Of a stretch of DNA of 64,000 bases, positions 55,551 to 64,000 are shown one piece after another (the first letter of the stretch is position 1; every line of letters begins with the position of its first letter). The notes under the pieces were generated by a model. The model saw nothing but the letters and a program-made list of their open reading frames with translations, did not search any database and was not told where the DNA came from. Source of the DNA: Azolla caroliniana (Eukaryota > Polypodiophyta); assembly GCA_043228905.1 (NCBI GenBank), contig JBHGNT010000010.1, forward strand, positions 7,626,001 through 7,690,000. The letters are read 5' to 3'. Made by a program: the position numbers and the translations under genes.

Positions 55551-57284
55551 TCGGTAAATCTAGGGACCAACTTAAGTAATCCGGTCAGTGGTAATGACAC
55601 TTGGCAATCTGCCAAGAGCTTCCAAGCTTCCTCTTGTTCTGGTACAGGAATCACTCTTGGTAATTCATTAGCTTGATTAACTTCATTGTCTTGGAGCATC
55701 CGGTTTACATTATTTCTGTTTGCTTCCTCTACCCATTCCTTGGCTGCTTTCCGAACTGCTTCCTGAATCTCCCACTCGGATTGTTTACATTTGCTCCTAG
55801 TGGTTACTTGTTGTATCTCCGGTATAACCATATTAACCGCCGGTCCTTTCCCTTTAGCAGGACACTGATTAGCATAATGACCAGTTTGACGACAAATATA
55901 GCAAGTAGGAACAAATGTTCCACTTCCCTCGCCTTGCTCAAACTGACTAGTCCCATCATTTTGCATAAACTGTTGACCATCATTCGGCGATTGCTGAAAC
56001 TGTTGTGAGGCTTTTAGTTTGTAGAATTTTTTATTTTTATAATGGTTCTGCTTAAACCGTCCTCCATTTTGCTGTTGTTGGTTCATACTCGGTGGTACCG
56101 AGAATTATTGATTTTGTTGAAAATCTTAATTGTGCTAAAAATTACTTTGTTGGAAAGACTGATTATTTTGTTGAAAACCTGGATTCTGCTGGAATTTATT
56201 TTGCTGAAAGGTTTGATTGTTTTGAAAATTATTTTGTTGAGCTTGTGGAAAACTATTTTGTCGGTATCCATTATTGAACGAATTCTGTTTATTGTGGTAC
56301 CCATTTTCCGGAAAAAATTGCCTTACCGGAGCTGTCATTTTATTAAGCAAGTTATATTCACATTGCTCGACTGAATGAAGTTTAGAATGACATATTGTGC
56401 AATGTGTCCGCAGACTACACCCGATTGTCGAATGACCAGTATTTAAACAAGTAGTACATTGACTGCTGTCGAAATTGTAACTCCTCCATCGTTGGCAGTG
56501 TATGATTTAGTGCTGACATATCCATACTTCGTACATTTATCAGTTGTCGGCTCATAGCGATTGCCTTATCAATCACTTGCTCGATATTCTGATTCCGGAA
56601 ATCGAACACCTTCAGTGTTGTTCGTAATGGTTCCCGAATTGCTTCAAGGAATACATCCTTCAATTCATCGTCCGGAATAGGCCTAGAAATTTGCAGTTGC
56701 AAATTCTAAAAAACGGATCACGAATTGAGACACTATTTCCTGCTGCTCCGGATACAACGCATAAAATTGCGCTATCAAGTTTTTTTGAGGTATTTGATGA
56801 TGAAATAACTGCAGAAATTTGTTGTTCCAATGTTCGAATGTTTCAAACCCACGGAGACCATTTTGCGCAAACCAATTAGCGGAATAACCCTCTAATGACA
56901 AAACAAATTCAGCAATCTTCGACTTATCTTCGACTATCGCCGACAGTCTCTAAGCTCCATGGTTAATCTCCCATGTTGTCAGAAAATCCCGCACATGCGC
57001 TTCTACATCAGCTCCCTCACGGAACTTTGAGTATGGATAAGGCATATTGTCCTCACTCCAAATATCGTAAAATGATACCTCTTCCGGCTGATTTTCATAG
57101 GAAGACTGGTTATCAGTTAAATCAGGAAGTACCGACCACTTCTACCTATTTCCTGTTGTAAGCCCTCAACCGATTCTGTCTCTATTGTCTTCATAACAGA
57201 ACGCGCACAAGGACGTTTACAACTGACTGGTCTATTTGAACCAGACGACATCCATTCATCTTGTTCTCTGCTATGTGTAGATGT
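55551..57284 (-). pseudogene. G2 Gag, broken, with Gln/Asn-rich linker
   Basis: The N-terminal part (MSSGSNRPVSCKRPCARSVM) is near 57257. Capsid core: MSLEGYSANWFAQNGLRGFE, WNNKFLQLFHHQIPQKNLIA and RTTLKVFDFRNQNIEQVIDK. Then a Gln/Asn/Phe-rich stretch (FNNGYRQNSFPQAQQNNFQN and more, about 56350-55950), a zinc knuckle CYICRQTGHYANQC with all ligands present, and VTTRSKCKQSEWEIQEAVRK. Several stops and frame changes. It ends at LVPRFTEK, where G3 inserted; the protein continues at 45806. Confidence 0.82.
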
Positions 57285-57298
57285 AACCAAGCGTGCCA
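57283..57298 (-). promoter_or_regulatory. G2 primer binding site (candidate)
   Basis: Minus strand TGGCACGCTTGGTTAC eleven bases after the LTR. A TGGCACGC word also lies, on the opposite strand, beside the 3-prime LTR (39441-39448), so the assignment is tentative. Confidence 0.45.
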
Positions 57299-57309
57299 AA
57301 ATTATACTG

Positions 57310-57779
57310 TGTTGTTCGGTCGACAATTGTTATTTTGCCGACACAGTATAAGACGAACCTTTGTCTCGAACGTTCTATCAAGAAGTTGAGGTTAGATGAA
57401 TAGATACGAATTAGCTATAAACTTATCGGTGATAACAGACACCAAGATCGTGACTTATGTAATATAGCTTAGACAGAAATAAACAGATGACAAGAAGTAA
57501 TCCGTACACAGAGATTTCCTAAACAAACTTTATATTACTAAATACAACGATAGATTTTTACAATGCCTTCGGTTCCTTTTATAGGTAACCCGAAGGTCTT
57601 TTCTCATCAAGAAATCCTACCGCTTATACTTAACAAGAATTACTAGAACTTCATTACTAACTATGTCCTATTCGGCTATTTGCTGAGTCATCGATCCGAA
57701 CAGTCGATCTGACTCTGACTTCGACTTCGACTCTGAACATCTTTCCGATACCGACACATTCATACTTGTCCAGGTAACA
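57310..57779 (-). repeat. G2 5-prime LTR (470 bp)
   Basis: Minus strand TGTTACCTGG...CGAACAACA, with an extra TCTGACTCTGACTTCGAC-type stretch not in the 3-prime copy. Followed by target copy CTCAC (57780-57784). Confidence 0.92.
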
Positions 57780-57898
57780 CTCACTTAAGTACAAGGTCCT
57801 ATTTAAGGTGTTATAGTCAACACTTCTAACTAGATTCTATCTAGGTAACTACGAAGTTACATGGTTGACTAACTAACTAAACTAAGTTGAGCTTAATC
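57780..57898 (-). repeat. Copia-2 5-prime LTR, second piece
   Basis: Continues the LTR interrupted at 38979 and ends at GAGCTTAATC; the final CTCAACA present in copia-1 is missing. Confidence 0.87.
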
Positions 57899-58925
57899 AA
57901 AATAAATTCTTAATACATCGTAGAATAAACGTACTTAAATCACATCAACCAGTTTTTGAATAAACATGTACAATAATACCACACACATATATTCCTTTAA
58001 CAAAACAATACAATACTAAGAAAGACAACCATACCAACAGGCTAATATAAAAGTCAAGTTTCAGGTTTTATCCACAAGTGCCTAACATCATTGGCAGAAG
58101 ATTATCATTCTATTAAGATCGAGAAATTGACAATAATAATCATGATGATGATGAAGACATAATCTTTTCAGCATAAATAAATCTTAAAGTTTCCATTTCA
58201 AAGGATAATCAATCAATATTAAACCTTAGAAAACAGTTCTGAAGACATACCGAGGGAAGGAGACGACATACCGAGGGAAGATTATCATTCTATTAAGATC
58301 TAGAACTTGACAATAATAATCATTATGATGATGAAGACATTATCTTTTCAGCATAAATAAATCTTCAAGTTTCCATTTCAAAGGATAATCAATAAATATT
58401 AAACCTTAAAAAACAGTTCTGAAATAACCAATGCTTGAAAAGCAATTCTGAAGACATACCGAGGGAAGGAGAAGACATAGCGATGAAAGGCGAAGATGGC
58501 TCAGATGTGTGACACAAAGAACGCTTGATCATTTCCACGTAGGTTTGATTTGTAGATAAGGAATGGCAAGACCCCAAATCTTGGGGACATTTGCGTGCTG
58601 TGAATACATGAGATGCAGAGAATGACAAATAGAGATGGGCTCGGTTGGAAGGAGGAAGGGGATGCGCCAAAATGGTGAGAAGCGCCACATTCAATTAATG
58701 TGGTGTGCTAAATAAAAAGTGAGGGGGAAATAGCCCCCAAATCAATCCTAACTCCTGAATACCTCACAACTATTTTCCCCCATTAAATGCAATGTGTACT
58801 ACCCCCACCCCACTCCCTAAAAAGATTATAAAAATTTTCGATTTTTTTAAAATATTTTTTATAATTACTTAGTACTAACAATACTAAAAGTTCTCGTGTT
58901 TTTCTTGGCCAAAAACAGTACTTTT
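57899..58925 (-). other. T1 right subterminal region and possible 5-prime exon of its transposase-like gene
   Basis: AT-rich with no long ORF of recognised type. On the minus strand ATG 58478-58476 (MSSPSLG) is followed at once by a donor-like TCG|GTATGT (58460/58459), a possible very short first coding exon whose intron would end at 35049. The leader from about 58700 is pyrimidine-rich. AGTACTAA occurs at 58870-58880. A 180-bp direct duplication lies within. Confidence 0.35.
58097..58470. repeat. Tandem duplication, 180-bp period, two copies
   Basis: GAAGATTATCATTCTATTAAG at offset 180 (58097 and 58277) with nearly identical following sequence, including GAAGACATACCGAGGGAAGG (58241-58260 and 58450-58469, the second with a short insert before it). 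It duplicates the donor-like GTATGT. Confidence 0.85.
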
Positions 58926-58952
58926 TTGGTACACCGTAGCATTCTTCGACCC
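58926..58952 (-). repeat. T1 right terminal inverted repeat
   Basis: On the minus strand GGGTCGAAGAATGCTACGG and eight more bases, two mismatches from the left TIR. CAGT follows at 58953-58956. Confidence 0.85.
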
Positions 58953-58956
58953 CAGT

Positions 58957-59929
58957 TCTATCGAGCATCCATACTAGCACCAAATGTACTCATATAGGAA
59001 CTTGGCCGTTGAGGCCGCGGTATTATCCCGGAGTGCCTTTGCTTCCATGCATCTGGTGCAGTAGTTTGTTGCTACAATGATATATCGGTTCCCGGTTCGC
59101 ATTGCCAGAGGTTTGAAAGGTCCGACGAAGTCCAATCCCCATTTTCAAAACAACTCCAGTGGTAACACCGGCTGGTTTGGCATCCTGGCTTGTTTTGTTG
59201 GTTGGCCCATCCATTGACATAAGTCGCATTCCTTTGCATACCGAATCGAGTCCTTCAGTGTTGTAGGCCACCACAATCTGCTTCGCCATATCTTCCTTGT
59301 CGTTGCGTCTCTGGCATAATGTCCTCCGGCAACTCCATAGTGAGCTTCCTGTAAATTGTCTCCTTTTCGTCACTCTGAACTGCTCTTCGCCATATACCAT
59401 CCGCTCCCTTGTGGTACAACGTATCCTGCAGTAAACAAAAATGTCAGTTTTGTACCGCCAACCTCTTCCGTTCATCCTGGTTCAGTTCGTCCGGGGGCAA
59501 TCCGGTACTTAAAAACTGATGCATATTCATCAGCCATTTGTCTTCCTCGGCAATCGTCCCATCCACCATATTCTTCGTTGTTACCCTAAACAGTTGCGCA
59601 TCCGGAAGGTCGTCTTTGACGCCGTCGCCTGCCTCTCCGGATTCTAACCGGCTCAAGTAATCTGCTATCGCATGTTGTACTCCCGGTCTGTGGTAAATCT
59701 CGAATTCGAACTCCTGTAGAAGTAGCTTCCATCGTGCTACTGTGCCGGTTAGCGATGCGTTGGAGCCCAACTACAGTAATGCCGAATGATCCACGTGGAA
59801 TGAGAATTTCCGTCCCAACAAGTAGAGACGATAGTTCATTACGTTGTATATCATTCCCAAGGCTTCCCTTTCCTTTGTTGAATAATTCCGTTCCGCCTGG
59901 GAGAGCTTCCGACTGGTGTAGTAAACCGG
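58957..59929 (-). pseudogene. G1, upstream part: RNase H end and integrase N-terminus
   Basis: Cut at 59929 by gypsy A2 and at 58952 by T1. RNase H: YYTSRKLSQAERNYS and FSFHVDHSALL, then a stop; QEFEFEIYHRPGVQHAIADY; linker EEDKWLMNMHQFLSTGLPPD. The integrase zinc region and core are spread over two frames: LWWPTTLKDSIRYAKECDLC, FVGPFKPLAMRTGNRYIIVA, ALRDNTAASTAKFLYEYIWC and WYGCSIEL. The next residues, ISDEGG, are at 14982 on the other side of T1. Confidence 0.85.
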
Positions 59930-60577
59930 TGTCGTGAAAAAAACCGTCCCCTAGCACAATCGGTGAATAGCGCACATGAACCGGCCCTTCACGTGTGCGC
60001 ACTCTTAATGTATATAATAGAGAATTAGGTACAGGGAGAGATCCGGGGTAGTTAGATTTGGTAGGTAGGAAGTAAATGAGGGAGACGGCTCCCTTCTTGA
60101 CGCTATAAAGGAGAGGGAGACGCAGGGAGAAAGGAAGCGCATAGAGGAGGACGAAGTGTTGTCGGACCGGAACTGAACGCTTCTCCTCTGTCTGTTGTCT
60201 GTTGCTCTTCTCTGCAGGTTTCGGGAGGCTCGCGCTGCTTCGAGGAACGCCCGTGTGCTTCCGGCAGCACCTCCATCCTATCCCCATTTCGTGCGCAGAC
60301 GAACAGGCATCGGCATCTGTTCGCCGGCCTGTTCGGTTGTAGCCGCTCGCGTGTTCTGCTGTGTACTTGTTATTCGTTAATATACAAACACTTGTGTCTC
60401 CCTGTCTCTGTGTCCATTCGCGTTTTCTGTGTTGACAGGCCACGCCCCTGTGTTTCTTGGCTCATCCGTGATCGGGCGTCTCTCTCCTTCTCTTTTCCCC
60501 TTCTATCACCTGCTCTTCGGTTCAAGACCCCGGTGGTCCCGCCTCGCTTCCTCATGCACGCGCGTAGTAACGCGACA
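59930..60577 (+). repeat. Gypsy A2 5-prime LTR (648 bp)
   Basis: TGTCGTG...CGCGACA, related to the A1 LTR. TATA box GCTATAAAGGAG at about 60102-60113. Confidence 0.88.
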
Positions 60578-60581
60578 TATT

Positions 60582-60599
60582 TGGTGAACCCGACGTGAA
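60582..60599 (+). promoter_or_regulatory. Gypsy A2 primer binding site
   Basis: TGGTGAACCCGACGTGAA, identical to the A1 site and four bases after the LTR. Confidence 0.78.
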
Positions 60600-60620
60600 A
60601 CAGGTGGCAAAGGAACAGAA

Positions 60621-62526
60621 GATGAGGGGGTCGGATCTTGCAGAGGCCATGGCTTAGGCCGTGGACCGGATAGTGAGTGCGCGCGAGGGCACCGGCGCCC
60701 TTGACAGGGCTATTGAGGCGATCGTTGGTACGATCGGCCGGTTCAGTGGAAAGGATGCCACGAGTTATTTGGCGTCCTACCGGGCGGAGATGTTGATGAG
60801 GGATATTCCGGAAGAGAGGCGTCTTGCCGGATTCCCTCGAGTGGCGATGCCGGGCATCCATGCGGAGGTGCTCGAGGTCCGGGCGGAGAGCCGGACCTGG
60901 GAAGAGTTCGAAGGACGGCTCCTGGAGAAATACGGGCTGGATGACGCGCTTCGACTTTCGAAGCGGAGCTTCATGGAGTGGGTGGAGTCCCCCAACAAAG
61001 GAAGAAATGCGTCGGTACTCCTCCGGGAGTTTGAGGAACGCTTTGCGCGCCTTTCGGCGCTCGATCGGACTGTTCTGGACACAAGTCGTGTCCTACTGTT
61101 TGTCAAATCGGTTGGCACACGGGATCGGGGGCAAGTTGGCTCCTTACTGGAAACCGAAGACGGGCTGACGACCGACTAGGCCGCGGTAAAGAGAGTCTGC
61201 AGCCGTTTTGACAAACGGTGGGAGTGGGCTGATACAGAGGCGACCGGAGAGGGACCTATCGCAGCAAGGAAGCTCGAACCGATACCGCAGGCACGAAGGG
61301 AAGAGACTCGGGAGTGGCTCGAAACCAGTTCGTCTTCGACCGGCGTGATCAGAGGCTCGTCCGGGGGAACAACTCTGGAGGAGTTGACACGAGCGGTAAA
61401 GGATCTCCAGATCGCCCAGGCTCAGAGGGAAGGCGGCGATCAGGCTCGTGACCGACGGCCTACGGCAGGAAGTAGGTGCATGTGGTGCAACGAGGTCGGC
61501 CACATCCGGAAAGACTGCGGGGACTTTATGGAGGCTTTGAGAAGCCGGGTAGTGTACCTGTGGGAGGGTCAGGTGCACGTTAGCGATACCCAGAGGACCC
61601 TGAACCGAAATGACGGGAGAGGAGGAATGAAAAGGCTGATTGAAGATGCGGCAGCCCGGCACGCGGAGATCGTCCACTACTCAGCGTCAGCCAGTATTCG
61701 GGTCGGGGGCAGCGGGGCCCGGAAGGAGAGCAAAGCCAAGTTCTGGCTGACGGTGCTGGAAGGCCTCGCTGGTGCCCGACTGAAGAGAGACGAGGCGGAC
61801 TGCGCGGAGAAACGGGTCCAGGAGGTAACCCGGTGGAGTGACCCGGTCGAAGAAAAGACGGGGTTCGTCGAAGCAGCTTGCCAGAACTACGAGGCTCTGG
61901 TTGAAGACAAACGGGTAGGTAAAAACGGAGGGACCGGACCCTCACAGAGATACGAAACCCGATTCGGGCCGAAACGAAACGAGGCCGGTGAGTCCAGTGC
62001 TCGGGATAACCACAAGAAGGGCGGATATCGGTTGGGCACGGAGATCGAAAGGACCATGGACCTACGAAAGGTCCTGGAAGAACGAATCCTCGACAGCAAG
62101 GTGGAACTGTCGTTGCGAGAGGTGCTCGGGATAGCCAAGAAGGAGTTCCACGACTCCATCGTGGACTTGGTGAAGAGGAAGAGGTTGTCGACGGAGGTAG
62201 AACCGGACAGGCCGGTGGAAGTGCGGACGACGCACATAGAGGACATGGCGCTGGAAGACGAATGGGCGGAGAGCCACTATTCGAGGCCACACTGGGCCCG
62301 AGCGACCACGGAAACCCCAGTGAAAATCGGAGATGTTCAGGAACCGGTGGTGGCACTGGTGGACCACGGTTCGGAAATAAACCTGATGTCCATGGACTTC
62401 TACAAAAAGGGGAAATGGCCGATCAACACTAAGCACGGGTGGAAGATATGGGCGGCGACGCGCGCCACCGAGGAACTACATGGGGCCTGCCCAAACGTGC
62501 GAGTCAAGATCGGCACGTCGAAATAG
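60621..62526 (+). pseudogene. Gypsy A2 Gag and protease
   Basis: ATG 60621 (MRGSDLAEAMA) matches the A1 start. TAG at 60655-60657 (A1 has TCG) and TAG at 61177-61179 (A1 has TGG) interrupt an otherwise open frame of about 635 codons. Capsid blocks GRFSGKDATSYLASYRAEML and TWEEFEGRLLEKYGLDD; intact zinc knuckle CMWCNEVGHIRKDC; LREVLGIAKKEFHDSIVDLV; protease VVALVDHGSEINLMS. A frame change near 62510 (after VRVKIG) leads to HVEIDQHFFVQETSSHPVIL. Confidence 0.87.
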
Positions 62527-64000
62527 ACCAGCACTTCTTTGTGCAGGAAACGTCCTCGCACCCGGTCATTCTAGGGGAACCGTACATTATGGCGGCGCGA
62601 ATGGAGACCAAGGTGTTGGACAACGGGTCGGCTTACGGGAGGGTCAAGAGCCAGGACGGGCATCATTCGGTCTAGTTCTTGACGGTACGACCCAACCACG
62701 AGCGAAACTGCGAGTCCCTCGGTGGCGAGAACCGAGAGGATTTTTAGAGAGGGCTGCCAAGGCGTGGGGCCGTGACAGTCCGGACACTCCGGGAAAACCC
62801 CACAAATGTACGATAAAAGCGAAACCAAAGAATCCTTGTACCATAAGTAGGAAGTTTTGTTTCTCCGACAACGGAGGGTGTACGATAGTCGGCGTCGTAG
62901 GCCGAGAAAAGACAAGGGCGGAAGAGCGACTTCGGCCGTGCGGAGTTCTCGGGCCCAACGAGGAAATAAACGGAGCCGTGTAGGCGGTCTCCTTCGATGA
63001 TACCTTGGGAATACTGCGAGAGGTGGTCGGAGAGGGCCTTAAAGAGGACCGGACGATACTGGTTTGTTCAGAAGAGATGTATGAAGTCATCGCGGACTTC
63101 AGTCGAGGGCTCGAGTCGGATCGGACGGCCAGGGTTAACACGAAGTACAAGACTGTGGACCGGAAGGTAAGGCCAGTCGCGGCACCCTTACTGGAGGGCA
63201 GCGAGTTGCGAATCGAGGGGGTCGCGTCGGACCCCAGTTTACGTGATCCGGCCTGCATAGGACACACCTTCACCGACGGAACGCCACGGGAGCTCAAAAT
63301 CGGTGGGGGCGGGTTCCTACTGCCGGCGGAAGAAGACCGGTTTCGGAGAATGCTAGGAAGGCATGGGAAAGCCTTCGCATTCTCGCCGGAAGAAATCGGG
63401 TGCATAGACCCGATAGTCATGAAGCCGATGGTGATATTCACGGTACCGCATGTACCATGGAATCTCAAGCCAATTTCGGTACCGAGAGCTCACATCCCGG
63501 AGCTGATGGAGCTATTGAGGCAGAAAGTTGATATGGGCATCCTCGAACCGTCGAGTGCCCCGTACTCGAACCGGTGGTTTACTGTACCGAAGAAGAACGG
63601 GACGTTGCGCTTCATTCAAGACCTGCAGCCGGTCAACAGAGTGACCATTCGGAATGCAAGAATCAGACCAACAATAGACGAGTTCGCGGAGGCCTTCACC
63701 GGAAGGTCGATCTACTCGGTCGGTGATCTGTACTCGGGGTACGATCAGTTCCAACTAGCCGTAGAGAGCAGAGACATTACGACGATGCGGACTCCTCTCG
63801 GCCTAGTGCGGATGTGCACCCTGCCGCAAGGAGGGACGAACTTGGTGGCCCACATGGTGAATGCGATGAACAAGGTGCTGAGGGATTGTATCCCGGACAT
63901 CACCATGCCATTCTTGGACGACATCCCGATCAAGGGATGTCCGGTGGAGGAAAAGGACGAAACAATCGGACCGGACGGATGCTGGAAATTCGTGACGACA
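62514..64000 (+). pseudogene. Gypsy A2 Pol: protease end to RT, cut by window end
   Basis: Follows the protease end (ILGEPYIMAARMETKVLDNG) with stops at 62673-62675 and 62981-62983. Conserved FAFSPEEIGCIDP, then IFTVPHVPWNLKPISVPRAH in one frame, without the 1-base deletion of A1. RT: ILEPSSAPYSNRWFTVPKKN, RSIYSVGDLYSGYDQFQLAV, LVRMCTLPQGGTN and the active site MPFLDDIPIKGCPVEEKDE (63906-63950). It runs off the window. Confidence 0.85.

Larger units (their letters stand above)
38980..57779 (-). mobile_element. G2: Ty3/gypsy element with accessory ORF after pol, containing G3
   Basis: Minus strand, LTRs 38980-39438 and 57310-57779. Target copies are TCCAC and CTCAC, each one change from the CCCAC of the uninterrupted copia-1 LTR. 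The order from the right is PBS, gag (57284-55551), G3 insertion (45807-55545), protease, RT, RNase H, integrase (with a separate 0.6-kb insertion), accessory ORF and 3-prime LTR. Confidence 0.9.
35077..57898 (-). mobile_element. Copia-2: Ty1/copia element lacking RT/RNase H, with G2 in its 5-prime LTR
   Basis: Minus strand. The 3-prime LTR is at 35077-35521, internal region 35522-38644 (3.1 kb) and PBS at 38631-38644. The 5-prime LTR is split at 38979/57780 by G2 and lacks its last 8-9 bases at 57898. The internal region encodes gag, protease and integrase only. It is inserted in an intron of the T1 transposase-like gene, 27 bases upstream of an acceptor. No target duplication remains (TTCAT left; right end truncated). 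Confidence 0.87.
14983..58952. mobile_element. T1: large TIR-bounded DNA element carrying nested retrotransposons
   Basis: Ends are 27-bp terminal inverted repeats starting GGGTCGAAG, identical at 25 positions, flanked by CAGT on both sides (14979-14982, 58953-58956). The element interrupts the G1 integrase; removing it restores the reading frame. Removing gypsy A1 (12.5 kb) and copia-2 (22.8 kb) leaves about 8.7 kb. That remainder holds a plus-strand ORF (17414-18436), a minus-strand transposase-like gene (35048-32434, with a possible first exon near 58478) and AGTACTAA-rich repeats. Two convergent genes between TIRs is a usual layout for autonomous class II elements. The superfamily could not be assigned: the 4-bp TSD and GGG ends are not diagnostic. 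Confidence 0.82.
59930..64000 (+). mobile_element. Gypsy A2: second copy of the gypsy A family, cut by window end
   Basis: Plus strand. LTR 59930-60577, PBS 60582-60599, gag from 60621, protease and RT to the window end. Colinear with A1 but diverged and with its own stops and frameshifts. Inserted in the RNase H of G1; the right target copy is out of view. Confidence 0.9.

Noticed and set aside
58389-58694. Minus-strand 101-codon frame as a separate protein
   Set aside because: Low-complexity leader-like composition, overlapped by the tandem duplication; more likely 5-prime untranslated region of the T1 gene.
59586-60443. Minus-strand open frame of 285 codons
   Set aside because: Runs across the junction between G1 RNase H and the gypsy A2 LTR; it is a chimeric frame without domain features.
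1-64000. CRISPR arrays, rRNA genes, bacterial operons or single-copy host genes
   Set aside because: No regularly spaced short repeats with unique spacers, no rRNA signature, and every recognisable domain belongs to a mobile element.

Overview
The window is a plant-type repeat block. It is built almost entirely of LTR retrotransposons nested inside one another, plus one large TIR-bounded DNA element, and no single-copy host gene is recognisable. Plant origin is inferred from Ty1/copia elements primed by initiator-Met tRNA (TGGTATCAGAGC), chromodomain Ty3/gypsy elements and gypsy elements with an extra ORF after pol. The sushi/Tcn1-like Gag of the chromoviruses and an unusual gypsy family with FLDDIPIKG at the RT active site hint at a non-seed land plant (moss, lycophyte or fern). 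That placement is inference; the species cannot be read from the sequence.

Layout by nesting, outermost first. G1 is a gypsy element on the minus strand. Its integrase is split at one codon position: the 5-prime part lies at 58957-59929, and the 3-prime part, accessory ORF and LTR stub lie at 11179-14982. Between them sits T1 (14983-58952), bounded by 27-bp terminal inverted repeats and a CAGT target duplication. With the two retrotransposon blocks removed T1 is about 8.7 kb. It carries a plus-strand coiled-coil ORF near its left end, a spliced transposase-like gene on the minus strand converging on it, and AGTACTAA-rich repeats between. Inside T1 lie gypsy A1 (19187-31668, minus), which contains the young element copia-B (24100-29634, plus), and copia-2 (35077-57898, minus). 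The 5-prime LTR of copia-2 contains gypsy G2 (38980-57779), and G2 contains gypsy G3 (45807-55545).

Left of G1, chromovirus-2 (9970-11178) interrupts the G1 3-prime LTR. Its gag is interrupted by copia-1 (1-9969), whose integrase/protease boundary is interrupted by a rearranged chromovirus-1 (1580-8037). Right of G1, gypsy A2 (59930 to window end, plus) interrupts the G1 RNase H. Target-site duplications support most insertions: GCCTT for chromovirus-1, ACGT for A1, GGACC for copia-B, CTTTT for G3, a diverged TCCAC/CTCAC for G2, and CAGT for T1.

Nearly every coding region is broken by stops or frameshifts, many of them consistent with C-to-T changes. The exception is copia-B, whose gag-pol is open apart from one amber codon. 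The most notable contents are T1 and its unnamed transposase-like gene, an accessory coiled-coil ORF shared by three gypsy elements (G1, G2, G3), a copia lineage whose two copies share a deletion of RT and RNase H, and a chromovirus LTR with a heat-shock-element array just upstream of its TATA box. Coordinates and comparisons were made by eye; no alignment or database search was run.
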